Positions 17,463-25,715 of a DNA stretch of 64,000 nt are shown here, in pieces (within the stretch, counting starts at the first letter, position 1; each line of letters starts with the position of its first letter). The stretch covers positions 62,001 to 126,000 of the forward strand of contig JBFWQA010000005.1 in the NCBI GenBank assembly GCA_050249695.1, given 5' to 3'. The notes under the pieces are model-generated. The model did not search any database. It had not been told where the DNA came from and worked only from the letters and a program-made list of their open reading frames with translations. The stretch is from JACKJP01 sp050249695. GTDB lineage: Bacteria; Pseudomonadota; Alphaproteobacteria; Rhizobiales; Tepidamorphaceae. The position numbers and the translations under genes were made by a program.

Positions 17463-17569
17463 GATACGGCGCGTACTTCAAGTCAGCGGCGGGGCCGAAA
17501 GCCCCGCCGCTTTTGCTTTTGGGCGCATCATTAACGAGGGCAGCACCACCGAAACCAGCCGTTAACCAT
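17232..17569 (+). repeat. 3' block shared by both flagellin genes, copy 2
   Basis: Second copy of the 338-bp block found at 15040-15377; similarity stops just after TTAACCAT, where the two downstream regions diverge. Confidence 0.92.
17485..17514 (+). terminator. Terminator after second flagellin
   Basis: Duplicate of the hairpin at 15293: 11-bp stem, cgaaa loop and T tract. It separates the flagellin message from flbT. Confidence 0.88.
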
Positions 17570-17636
17570 TGCAGCGGCAGAATCGGGGCATGGTCGCGGA
17601 AGAAATCCGCACATCGCTCCAGAAGGAGACCTGCCG

Positions 17637-18074
17637 ATGGCCCTCAAAGTCGAACTCAAGCCGGGTGAACGCATCATCCTCGGCACCGCCGTCATCACAA
17701 ATGACAACCAGCGCACCAGGCTGTTCATCGAGGGCAACGCACCGATCCTCCGCCAGAAGGACATCATGACATCGGAGGAAGCAACCTCCCCCGCACGTCG
17801 CATCTACCTCGTGGTGCAGATGATCTATCTGGAATCGAATTTCGACAAATACCGTGAACAATACATGGCGCTAACCAAAGATATCGTGGCGGCGGCTCCC
17901 AGCATGTTGCCTCATATTGAGGCAATCAATAACGAAATATTAAGCAAAAACGCATATAAAGCCTTGAAGTGCGCTCGTCGCCTGATCGCCTACGAAGAGG
18001 AAATACTTACCCATGCAACACACAGCAGCGCAGGCTTACAGCAAGGTCGCGAAGACCACCTCGACTCCGCGTGA
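17637..18074 (+). CDS. flbT: Flagellin translation repressor FlbT
   Basis: FlbT binds flagellin mRNA and limits flagellin synthesis until the hook is complete. The 145-residue product carries the family pattern KVELKPGERIILGTAVITND, RLFIEGNAPILRQKDIMT and ARRIYLVVQMIYLE. It starts 67 bp after the terminator similarity ends, with an AGGAG site. The tail overlaps flaF by 62 bp. Confidence 0.93.
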   Translation: MALKVELKPGERIILGTAVITNDNQRTRLFIEGNAPILRQKDIMTSEEATSPARRIYLVVQMIYLESNFDKYREQYMALTKDIVAAAPSMLPHIEAINNEILSKNAYKALKCARRLIAYEEEILTHATHSSAGLQQGREDHLDSA

Positions 18075-18375
18075 CGTCGAGGCCGATCTGCTGGTACGCG
18101 CAGCCACCCGGCTTCAGGCGGCGCGCGACGCGTGGGCGGAGAGCCAGGACGCACGCGCGGCGATCATGTTCAATCGTCGCCTGTGGACAATCCTGGCCAC
18201 GTCGGCAACGTCGAGCGACAATCCGCTTCCCCAGCAGATCAAGCAGAATATCGGCAACATCGCCGTCTTCATCTTCAGCCAGACGCAGTCGATCATCAAC
18301 GATCCGCGTCCCGAGAAGCTGAACAGCCTTATCTCCATCAATCGCGAGATCGCGGCCGGCTTGCGGTCGAGCTGA
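18013..18375 (+). CDS. flaF: Flagellar biosynthesis regulator FlaF
   Basis: FlaF works with FlbT in controlling flagellin expression and secretion. The 120-residue protein contains AAQAYSKVAKTT, RAATRLQAARD, FNRRLWTILATS and FIFSQTQSIIN, matching the FlaF family. It begins inside the flbT reading frame in a different frame (62-bp overlap), which implies translational coupling of the two regulators. Convergent with flgL. Confidence 0.93.
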   Translation: MQHTAAQAYSKVAKTTSTPRDVEADLLVRAATRLQAARDAWAESQDARAAIMFNRRLWTILATSATSSDNPLPQQIKQNIGNIAVFIFSQTQSIINDPRPEKLNSLISINREIAAGLRSS

Positions 18376-18394
18376 GCGCACCCGCAGTCCTGAA

Positions 18395-18424
18395 AAAGAG
18401 AGAGGGCGGTCGATGGCCGCCTTC
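18395..18424 (-). terminator. Probable terminator of flgE-flgK-flgL
   Basis: Reading the minus strand after the flgL stop, an 8-bp stem with one non-standard pair (GAAGGCGG / CCGCCCTC) and a 7-base loop is followed by CTCTCTTTTTC. It sits in the 69-bp gap between convergent flaF and flgL. Confidence 0.5.
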
Positions 18425-18444
18425 CCTGCTTTCAGCAAGATTTC

Positions 18445-19941
18445 TCAGAGATAGTCCATGATCGACAGGTTGGCGAGGATCGCCGTCGTCTGATAGGTCG
18501 CCTGCAACCGGTTCTGCAATTGCAGCAGACGCACCGCAACTTCCTCGGTATCGGCGGTCTCGATATCGGCCACCACGCCTTCCGCGACCGTCCTGTCCAG
18601 CGTCAGCCGTTCCTTGGTGGAGTCGACCGAGGCCTTAACGCCGGCGATCTGCGCCGCCACATTCCGGACGGTCGGCTCACCCGATTCAGGCGAAAACGCT
18701 TTGGTGACCTTGCTCGCCAGTTCCCGGTAGCGATCCTCGCTGTTGGGATCGCTCGCGCTGAAGGTGGCCGTCGCGAAAACCGCGAGACTTGCGACGACGT
18801 TACGGAAGGCCGCCTCGTTCGCCCGCATGCCGTAGCTGGCGGTGATGCTGTCATCGATCCTGGCGTTCGCCGTCAGACGGGGATCGTCGGTCGCGCCGTC
18901 CCCCTTGTACCAGAAGACCGTGTCGGCGCTCGTGCCGGCGACCAGTGCCGTCGCCGTGTCGTAGGGAGGCCCGTCGACCCGCAATGGCGGATTGGCGTTG
19001 TCGATATTGAAGAATTCCTTGGAGGCCTGCATCGCCGATGCCGCGGCAAGCTCCACCTGCCCTGCCTTGAGCAATGCGGTATCGAAGGAAGACTGGAAAT
19101 TGGCCGCGGTCGCATTCACGTCGCTGCCGATCGTGAACGCACCGTCTCCAGGCGGTGAACTGGTCGTTGCCGTGAGCTTGATGACCTTCTCGCTGCCATC
19201 GGGAAGGGTCAGCGTCACGTTGATCTGTTCGCCGGCCGCAGGCACGCTCGTGAACGTGAGGCCGCCGTTCGCCGGCGCACCGGAGGGCGCGGTCACGCTG
19301 GCGCTCGAACCTATTGCGTTGATTGCCGACAGCTTGAAGCCGAACGGATGAACGCCATCCTCCGCGAAGGTGACTGTGTTTGCTGTAACAGAGGAGGAAA
19401 AGCGCCCTCGTCCGTCAGATCCCTGGTCCGCCATCAGCCGTTCTGCGGACACCTGGCGGAAGCCGTCACGTGCCCCGTCTCCGTCAAGCAGCTGCTGCGT
19501 ACCGACGACCGGCGCCTCGTCGGTCACGCGCCCGCCGAACATGTAGCGGCCGGCGACATCGGTGTTCAGGAGCGACAGGAATTCGTCCAGATAGTTGCGG
19601 GTCAGCGTCTGGGCGGAGGATCGGTTCCCGCCGTTCAGATCGTATCCCGGGATCAGAGTCGTGGACCGAGCATCGCCGGTGATCGCGTCCATGCGGTCCA
19701 GCGCATTGCCGACGATCGACAGCCGCGTCGCGATGATGTCTGCCGTGCCCATATAGCCGTCGATGGCCGACATGCGCGCGCGCATGGCGATCGACACGAC
19801 GCGCTCGTTGCCAAGCCCGCCATAGGTCTGACTGACCTGGCCGGTACCGAGTTGGCGGTTCAGGTCCGTCATCTCGGCCTTGCTGCTCATGATCGCATTG
19901 ACCATCGAGATCGATCGGGTGATGGGCGGAATGTTGCTCAT
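18445..19941 (-). CDS. flgL: Hook-filament junction protein FlgL
   Basis: FlgL is the second junction protein between hook and filament. The 498-residue product has a flagellin-like N-terminus (residues about 5-60, ITRSISMVNAIMSSKAEM, LNRQLGTGQVSQTYGGLG) and C-terminus (TADTEEVAVRLLQLQNRLQATYQTT, of which the LLQLQNRLQA core is typical). It is longer than enterobacterial FlgL because of a central insert. It is three bases downstream of flgK, last in the flgE-flgK-flgL operon. Confidence 0.9.
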   Translation of the reverse strand: MSNIPPITRSISMVNAIMSSKAEMTDLNRQLGTGQVSQTYGGLGNERVVSIAMRARMSAIDGYMGTADIIATRLSIVGNALDRMDAITGDARSTTLIPGYDLNGGNRSSAQTLTRNYLDEFLSLLNTDVAGRYMFGGRVTDEAPVVGTQQLLDGDGARDGFRQVSAERLMADQGSDGRGRFSSSVTANTVTFAEDGVHPFGFKLSAINAIGSSASVTAPSGAPANGGLTFTSVPAAGEQINVTLTLPDGSEKVIKLTATTSSPPGDGAFTIGSDVNATAANFQSSFDTALLKAGQVELAAASAMQASKEFFNIDNANPPLRVDGPPYDTATALVAGTSADTVFWYKGDGATDDPRLTANARIDDSITASYGMRANEAAFRNVVASLAVFATATFSASDPNSEDRYRELASKVTKAFSPESGEPTVRNVAAQIAGVKASVDSTKERLTLDRTVAEGVVADIETADTEEVAVRLLQLQNRLQATYQTTAILANLSIMDYL

Positions 19942-19944
19942 GCG

Positions 19945-21783
19945 CTAGATCCCCAACAGGGCGTCCATCATTTCCTGCGTCGCCTGAATGACGCGGGCAT
20001 TGGCCTGAAAGGCCTGCTGCAACTGGATCAGCAACGTCATCTCGACGTCGATGTCGACGCCGGCCTTGTCGGCGAAGCGTTCGTTCAGCTGGTTGACGAC
20101 GATGTCCTGCGCTTCCTTGGCCGTCTGCGCGTCGGCGGCCTGTCCGGCCTGATAATTGATCACCCTGCCGATGAAATCGCCGATCGTGCCGACAAACGAC
20201 CCGCCGACCGCGCCCATGGCCGTACGGCGGCCGGTCAGACGATCCAGCAGTTGGGCTGGCCGCGTATCGTCGCCGCTGGATGTAGAGGGCGTGAATTTCA
20301 CCAGCAGCGAGGGGTCGGTCCGCAATTCACCGTTGAGCTGAATTCTGCCGGCATAGCCGCGGATTTGCGGGTCGCCCTCATAGGCGCCGGAATAGGCGGC
20401 CCCGGTGATCCCGTCGACGAAGAGCGACAGCGCGGCATTGCCGTTCTGATTGTCGGTCTGGGTGTAGAGCCCGTCGAGCCCCGATATGTCGATCGTCCCG
20501 GCGGCGCCATCATCGAGGATCTGGATCGCATTGCCGGAAGGGTTGGAAACGGTGAAGTTCGCGCCGAGCGCGGCCTGGATATCCGCGACGACCGCCGCCG
20601 GAGACTGGCTGAAGTCGATGCCGATCACCGTATCGCCCGCAACGGGCGTGGCGGCGCCGTTGGCGGGCAGCCCCGACGGGTTGGTCGTATTGAAGAAGGT
20701 GACGGTCTGTTGCGTACCAGGCGGCGTCTGCGTGTACCGGAGGGTGATCGTATCGCCGGGCTGGATGCCGGTGAAGTCGAGTGCGAAGCCCTCCTGGGCA
20801 CCGGATGTCACTTCTGTGCCGGGCACGTCGATGTCTGACGCCGCGCGCGAAAGTCCCGCCGCGATCGCGTCAAGCTGGTTCTGGGCGGTAACGAGGAGTT
20901 CGTCCCGCAGGTCGATCAGACCCCCGATCTCGCCGCCGCGAATGCTGTTGTCGGCCAGCAGATCGACCGTGACGCCCGTTCCATAGCGGATCGAGATCGT
21001 CCCGACCCCGCGCTGGGCGGCATCGCGCGAATAGAGCTGGTTGGCGTCCATGTAGCCGACGCCGTCGAACACCAGCGTCTCCGCCGTCCCGTCGAGCAGG
21101 CCGACACCGGATTTGGTGCGGATCGAAACCGTACCGTCGTCCCGGGTGGTGACCTGGATATCCATCAGCCGCGACAGATCGGAAACCAGCTTGTCGCGCG
21201 TGTCGAGCAGATCGGGAGAGATCACCCCGCCGCTGCGTGCCGCGCTGTTGATCTGCTGCAGGCGCGCGAGAATATCGTTTGCCCCGGAGACGGCGGAATC
21301 CAGGCGCTGCTCGATTTCCAGCCGCATCGACTGCAATTGTCCGCTCAGCGAGTTGAGCTGCTGCACGAGTGTCTGGGCCGCCGACAGGAACGAACCGCGG
21401 GCGTTCGCGTCTTCCGGCGAAGCGGCCAGCGCATGTGCCGCCGACTGATAGTTCGCGTAGATCGTGTCGAGCGCGTTGGCGCCGCCAGGTTCGCCGAAGA
21501 TCGTGTCGACGCGGCCCAGATAGTCCGCGACGATGTCGGCATAGCCCGAGCCCGAGGCCTCCGTCTGAAGCGTCTTCTGCAGGAGCGTGTCGAGTTCGCG
21601 CTGGATCGAGGAGACCTGTACCCCTCGCACCGTTCCGCCGGCGACAAGCGCCTCCTGCAGCGCCGTCTTGCGGATATAGCCCGCCGAATCCGCGTTCGCG
21701 ATGTTGCGCGAGACGAGGTCAACCCCGGCCTGCGTGGCGCTGAGGCCGGAGAGCGCGGAACTGATGGCGGTCGTGAGGCCCAA
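19945..21783 (-). CDS. flgK: Hook-associated protein FlgK
   Basis: FlgK is the first hook-filament junction protein. The 612-residue product begins with the rod/hook family N-terminus (SALSGLSATQAGVDLVSRNI, then ADSAGYIRK) and ends with the matching helix (LIQLQQAFQANARVIQATQE). The central region contains the FlgK pattern VDTIFGEPGGANALDTIYAN. It starts 32 bp after flgE. Confidence 0.94.
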   Translation of the reverse strand: MGLTTAISSALSGLSATQAGVDLVSRNIANADSAGYIRKTALQEALVAGGTVRGVQVSSIQRELDTLLQKTLQTEASGSGYADIVADYLGRVDTIFGEPGGANALDTIYANYQSAAHALAASPEDANARGSFLSAAQTLVQQLNSLSGQLQSMRLEIEQRLDSAVSGANDILARLQQINSAARSGGVISPDLLDTRDKLVSDLSRLMDIQVTTRDDGTVSIRTKSGVGLLDGTAETLVFDGVGYMDANQLYSRDAAQRGVGTISIRYGTGVTVDLLADNSIRGGEIGGLIDLRDELLVTAQNQLDAIAAGLSRAASDIDVPGTEVTSGAQEGFALDFTGIQPGDTITLRYTQTPPGTQQTVTFFNTTNPSGLPANGAATPVAGDTVIGIDFSQSPAAVVADIQAALGANFTVSNPSGNAIQILDDGAAGTIDISGLDGLYTQTDNQNGNAALSLFVDGITGAAYSGAYEGDPQIRGYAGRIQLNGELRTDPSLLVKFTPSTSSGDDTRPAQLLDRLTGRRTAMGAVGGSFVGTIGDFIGRVINYQAGQAADAQTAKEAQDIVVNQLNERFADKAGVDIDVEMTLLIQLQQAFQANARVIQATQEMMDALLGI

Positions 21784-21815
21784 GGGCGTCTCCGTGATGT
21801 GCGTCCGCTACCGGA

Positions 21816-23189
21816 TCAGCGGACCATGTTGAGAGCTTCCTGCAGCATCTCGTCGCTGGTCGTCACGATGCGCGTGCCTGCCGAATAGGCCTGCTGCGTG
21901 ATGATCAGCTTGGTGAATTCATCCGCCAGATCGGTGTTGGAGGCCTCCAGCGACGAGCCGACGATATTGCCGTTGGAGCCGAGGATGGCCGCGCCCGACT
22001 CCGCGGTCGCCTCGAAGGCGCCGCCGTCCAGCTTCTTCAGGAAGTTCCCGGCGTTAAAGCTGGCGAGCGGTATCTGGTAGAGGTCGAGCTGGCGGCCGTT
22101 CGTATAGGTGGCGACCACGCGGCCGGCATCGGATATCGACACGCTCGAAAGTTCGCCCGCCGCATAGCCGTTCTGCGCCAGTTCGGTGATCTGCGCGTTG
22201 CCGTTGTTGTCGGCGAACTGGGTCAGCCCGCCAACGCCATGCGAGAGATTGACGTCGCCGATGACCTGCCCGTTGATGGTGAGCCCCGGAATGTTGACGG
22301 AAGTGATGGAAGGGGAAAGCTGTCCGGTGCTGTCGAACGCGTAGTCCTGCCCGACATTGCGCCAGACGACATCGGTACCGGTGGCATTGGAATCTTCAAG
22401 ATAAAAGAGATTCCATGTATCGGTGCCGCCCGTCGCCGCGCTGTCGGTCTTTGCCCAGCGGAACTGGATGTTGGTCGAGGCGCCGCCGGCATTGTAGACG
22501 GTCGTCGCGCCACCCGAAATCGAGCTCTGCAGGAACACCGACACGTCGTTTCCGACCACGGTGCCGGTGCCGCCGGTCGTCGGATCGACGGTGAAGTCCG
22601 CCGGATCGAGCAGTTCGGAACCCGGCGTGTCGGGATCGGCGTTCGCCGTCAGCGGAAACTGCGCGAGGTTGGCGCGCAACGTGATTTCGCTGGTCACCTG
22701 GGCGGGGAGGAAATCATTGCCGATCTGCACCGCCGTCGGCAGTCCGCCGACCGGGTTGCCTGTCGCGGCATCGATTTTCAGGCCCTTCAGATAGTAGCCA
22801 GCGCCATTGACGAGATAGCCATTGGCGTCGCGGTCGAAATCGCCGCGCCGCGTATATTTGTCGATGCCCGAAAGGACGGGATTTCCATCGACGACTCCCA
22901 GCCTCGAATCGACCACGAAGTAGCCGTCGCCGTTGATCGCGACGAATGTATCGGTATCGGCCGACCGGATGTCGCCCTGCACCGTGTTTGTGGAGCGGCT
23001 GGAGGCCAGCACCGCGCCGGAGGACTGCCGGTTGATCGCCGCCTCGGGCACAAGATCGGTAAAGCTTGTCTCCGTCCGCTTGAAGCCGACGGTCTGCGAA
23101 TTGGCGATGTTGCCGGAAATCGTTTCCAGCGCGAAGGACTGAGCCCTGAGCCCGGAAACCGCTGATGCCAGCGCGCTGTAAATACCCAT
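21816..23189 (-). CDS. flgE: Flagellar hook protein FlgE
   Basis: FlgE polymerises into the hook. The 457-residue product starts MGIYSALASAVSGLRAQSFA with the family motif ISGNIANSQTVGFKR, has FVAINGDGYFVV in the D1 region, and ends in LIITQQAYSAGTRIVTTSD. The start at 23189 has an AGGAG ribosome site 8 bases upstream; an in-frame ATG at 23258 lies next to the predicted transcript start and is unlikely. First gene of flgE-flgK-flgL. Confidence 0.95.
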   Translation of the reverse strand: MGIYSALASAVSGLRAQSFALETISGNIANSQTVGFKRTETSFTDLVPEAAINRQSSGAVLASSRSTNTVQGDIRSADTDTFVAINGDGYFVVDSRLGVVDGNPVLSGIDKYTRRGDFDRDANGYLVNGAGYYLKGLKIDAATGNPVGGLPTAVQIGNDFLPAQVTSEITLRANLAQFPLTANADPDTPGSELLDPADFTVDPTTGGTGTVVGNDVSVFLQSSISGGATTVYNAGGASTNIQFRWAKTDSAATGGTDTWNLFYLEDSNATGTDVVWRNVGQDYAFDSTGQLSPSITSVNIPGLTINGQVIGDVNLSHGVGGLTQFADNNGNAQITELAQNGYAAGELSSVSISDAGRVVATYTNGRQLDLYQIPLASFNAGNFLKKLDGGAFEATAESGAAILGSNGNIVGSSLEASNTDLADEFTKLIITQQAYSAGTRIVTTSDEMLQEALNMVR

Positions 23190-23552
23190 GCCGTCGTCTC
23201 CTCGACCTGCGAATGCCGATGCGCCCCCACGGCGCTCATGGAATCCGAAGACAGTCATTCAAAAGCCGTGCCATATAATTTCCGTATATTTTACAGTCAG
23301 TTGCCGGAGGCGGTACGGCAAAACCTGCCACAATTGAGGCAAGACTCCCTGGACAGATCGGCAGAAAATGCCGGTCCGGGCGGGCCCGCTGCCGCGGCAC
23401 AGGCAGGGCGCGGATCGCTTTGTCGAAGGATAAGAAACCCGGCACGCGGCGCCGCAAACAAAAATCCCCCCTTCGCCCGCTCCGCGCTGGCATTGCCTCG
23501 CGCAATGCTGTTATGAGCTTGGTTCAGCAGAAACTGTCTGGAGATGTCGCTT
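23190..23552. other. Divergent intergenic region, flgE / moxR
   Basis: This 363-bp gap carries the flgE promoter (23259-23273). No convincing gene is present: the short open frames lack a ribosome site and family resemblance. The moxR promoter must lie in the right half but no clear -35/-10 pair stands out. Confidence 0.6.
23259..23273 (-). promoter_or_regulatory. Sigma54-like promoter for flgE operon
   Basis: On the minus strand TGGCAC-ggctt-TTGA matches TGGCAC-N5-TTGC at all but the last base. The predicted start is near 23247, giving a leader of about 58 bases to flgE. Confidence 0.55.
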
Positions 23553-24398
23553 ATGCGTTTTGAAGGGTCGCAATCCTATGTTGCCACGGACGACCTGCGC
23601 GTCGCCGTCAACGCGGCGATCACGCTGGAACGCCCGCTCCTCGTCAAGGGCGAGCCGGGCACCGGCAAGACCGTGCTGGCGCACGAGATGGCCGCGGCGT
23701 TGAACGTCCCTTTGCTTGAGTGGCACGTCAAATCGACCACCAAGGCGCAGCAGGGTCTCTATGAATACGATGCCGTCAGCCGCCTTCGCGACAGCCAGCT
23801 CGGCGACGACCGTGTCCATGACATCCGCAACTATATCCGCCAGGGCAAGCTGTGGGAGGCGTTCAGCGCCGACCAGCGCCCGGTGCTGCTGATCGACGAG
23901 ATCGACAAGGCCGATATCGAGTTTCCCAACGACCTGCTTCAGGAACTCGACCGGATGGAATTCAACGTCTACGAGACGGGCGAGACCATCAAGGCGAAGC
24001 AACGGCCGATCGTCGTGATCACCTCCAACAACGAGAAGGAGCTGCCGGACGCCTTCCTGCGCCGCTGTTTCTTCCATTACATCCGCTTTCCCGACAACGA
24101 CACGATGCAGGAAATCGTCAACGTCCATTTCCCGGGCCTGAAGAAGCGCCTGCTGCACGAAGCGCTGTCGATCTTCTATGACGTGCGCGATGTGCCGGGC
24201 CTCAAGAAGAAGCCCTCCACCTCCGAGTTGCTGGACTGGATCAAGCTGCTGGTCAGCGAGGATATCGGTCCCGAGCAGCTTCGCGAACGCGATCCGAAGA
24301 AGCTGATCCCGCCGCTGCATGGCGCGCTGCTCAAGAACGAGCAGGACGTACATCTGTTCGAAAAGCTCGCCTTCATGTCGCGCCGCAACGCGCAGTAG
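23553..24398 (+). CDS. MoxR-family AAA+ ATPase
   Basis: The product is 281 residues with Walker A GEPGTGKTVLAHEMA (about 33-47), Walker B VLLIDEIDKAD, sensor 1 ITSNNEKELPD and arginine-finger region FLRRCFFHYIRFP. MoxR proteins act as chaperone-like partners of VWA-domain proteins, for example CoxD with CoxE in CO dehydrogenase maturation. The expected partner type, a CoxE-like VWA protein, is encoded about 10 kb away at 34777. The ATG at 23553 is preferred over 23544 because GGAG lies 9 bases upstream. Confidence 0.9.
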   Translation: MRFEGSQSYVATDDLRVAVNAAITLERPLLVKGEPGTGKTVLAHEMAAALNVPLLEWHVKSTTKAQQGLYEYDAVSRLRDSQLGDDRVHDIRNYIRQGKLWEAFSADQRPVLLIDEIDKADIEFPNDLLQELDRMEFNVYETGETIKAKQRPIVVITSNNEKELPDAFLRRCFFHYIRFPDNDTMQEIVNVHFPGLKKRLLHEALSIFYDVRDVPGLKKKPSTSELLDWIKLLVSEDIGPEQLRERDPKKLIPPLHGALLKNEQDVHLFEKLAFMSRRNAQ

Positions 24399-24401
24399 CA
24401 G

Positions 24402-25241
24402 TCATTTGACCTGACTCATGATTATGCGATCGAACATCCGGTCGCTGACGAGTGATCTGAGCATCATCATCGGCCGCGCCAGCGCGCCGACGACATAGCG
24501 GGTCTTGGGCTTGCGGGCGGCGATTGCCTTCGACACCGCGCGCCCGACGATCCTGGGATCGGAGTCGCCGCCGCGGCGCGAATAGGTGCCTGCTGTCGCC
24601 GTCGCGACCGCGGATGCAAGCTCCGCATAGGCGCCCGAGCCGGATACCCGCATCAGCGGCCCGGTCATGACGTCGGCAAATCCGGTCCTCATGATGCCGG
24701 GTTCGACGATGACGACATCGATGCCGAACGGTTTGACCTCCAGCCGCAGACAGTCCGACCAGCCTTCGAGCGCGTGTTTCGTCGCGTGGTACCATGCGCC
24801 GAGCGGGGTGTAGATGCGCCCGCCCATCGAACTGATATTGACGATGCGGCCACTGCCTTTGGCACGCATGCCCGGCAGCAGCAACTGGGTGAGGCGCGCG
24901 AGCCCGAACAGATTGACTTCGAACTGGTAGCGCGCGTCCTCGATGGGGATGTCCTCGACCGCGCCATAGACGGCAAAGCCCGCATTATTGACCAGAATGT
25001 CGACCGCGCCATGGGCCGCCTCGATCCGGTGCACCGCCGCCTCGATCTCATCATTGCTGGCGATGTCCATGCCGATCACATGCGCGCCCGCCTCGGCGAG
25101 GTCCGCCATCTTGTCGACGCCGCGCGCCGCGACCCAGACCGTGAGGCCGTCGGCCAGCAGCGCGCGGGCGATCTCCTTGCCGATGCCCGACGACGCGCCG
25201 GTGACGAGCGCGACACGGCTTTCCGCTGTCATATTTGTCAT
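24402..25241 (-). CDS. Short-chain dehydrogenase/reductase (SDR)
   Basis: The product is 279 residues, with the Rossmann motif TGASSGIGKEIA near the N-terminus, NNAGFAVYG, the catalytic Ser in ISSMGGR and the catalytic pair in YHATKHAL (YxxxK). It is a classical SDR of about 250 residues plus a C-terminal extension (about 240-279) with KPKTRYVVGALARPMMM. NADP use and substrate are not determined. The start MTNMTAESR at 25241 has a GAGGGGGAA ribosome site. Convergent with moxR (3-bp gap) and divergent from arsR. Confidence 0.85.
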   Translation of the reverse strand: MTNMTAESRVALVTGASSGIGKEIARALLADGLTVWVAARGVDKMADLAEAGAHVIGMDIASNDEIEAAVHRIEAAHGAVDILVNNAGFAVYGAVEDIPIEDARYQFEVNLFGLARLTQLLLPGMRAKGSGRIVNISSMGGRIYTPLGAWYHATKHALEGWSDCLRLEVKPFGIDVVIVEPGIMRTGFADVMTGPLMRVSGSGAYAELASAVATATAGTYSRRGGDSDPRIVGRAVSKAIAARKPKTRYVVGALARPMMMLRSLVSDRMFDRIIMSQVK

Positions 25242-25360
25242 AAACTTCCCCCTCATGATGCTTCCATGAACGTAGTGCGCAGCGCGCGTTTCGTCACGCT
25301 TCCGGCATCGGCGGGGCGCAATCTGGGGACCGGCTCTTGCAAACCGAAAATATATCGAAT

Positions 25361-25370
25361 ATTCATGAAT
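25361..25370. promoter_or_regulatory. ArsR-type operator palindrome
   Basis: ATTCATGAAT is a perfect 10-bp palindrome within an AT-rich stretch (25347-25373) that directly abuts the arsR start codon. ArsR/SmtB repressors commonly bind AT-rich inverted repeats at their own promoters, so autoregulation is likely. Confidence 0.55.
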
Positions 25371-25371
25371 T

Positions 25372-25704
25372 ATGGATACATCTAGCGCCCTGTCTGCATT
25401 CAACGCGCTTGCCCAGCCCACGCGGCTGGACGTGTTTCGTCTCCTCGTGAAGGCGGGCGGCAAAGGCATGCTGGCCGGGGAGATCGCCGGAGCTCTCGGG
25501 GTCCGTCAGAACACGATGTCTTCCAATCTTGCCGTGCTGCTGCGCGGCGGGCTTGTTCGCAATGACCGCGAGGGCCGCGCGATCCGCTACTACGCCGATA
25601 TGGAAGGCGTGCGCGGCCTGCTCGGCTTTCTGACCGAGGATTGCTGCGGTGGCCGGCCGGAGCTGTGCCAGCCCCTTATCGATGAAATCGCCTGCGCCTG
25701 TTGA
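25372..25704 (+). CDS. arsR: ArsR-family metalloregulator (arsenic-type)
   Basis: The product is 110 residues, a winged-helix repressor (LAQPTRLDVFRLLV, helix-turn-helix GALGVRQNTMSSNLAVLLRGGL, trimmed to its core LGVRQNTMSSNL). The C-terminus carries Cys91, Cys92 and Cys99, with Cys108 and Cys110 at the very end. A vicinal CC plus a third Cys near the C-terminus resembles the As(III) site of the Acidithiobacillus type rather than the CxCxxC of plasmid R773 ArsR. It starts the arsR-arsC-arsC operon. Confidence 0.9.
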   Translation: MDTSSALSAFNALAQPTRLDVFRLLVKAGGKGMLAGEIAGALGVRQNTMSSNLAVLLRGGLVRNDREGRAIRYYADMEGVRGLLGFLTEDCCGGRPELCQPLIDEIACAC

Positions 25705-25715
25705 GGGAGAACCAG

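Noticed and set aside
19348..20838. Long plus-strand frame opposite flgK and flgL
   Set aside because: Antisense shadow; FlgK and FlgL on the other strand have convincing family motifs at both ends.
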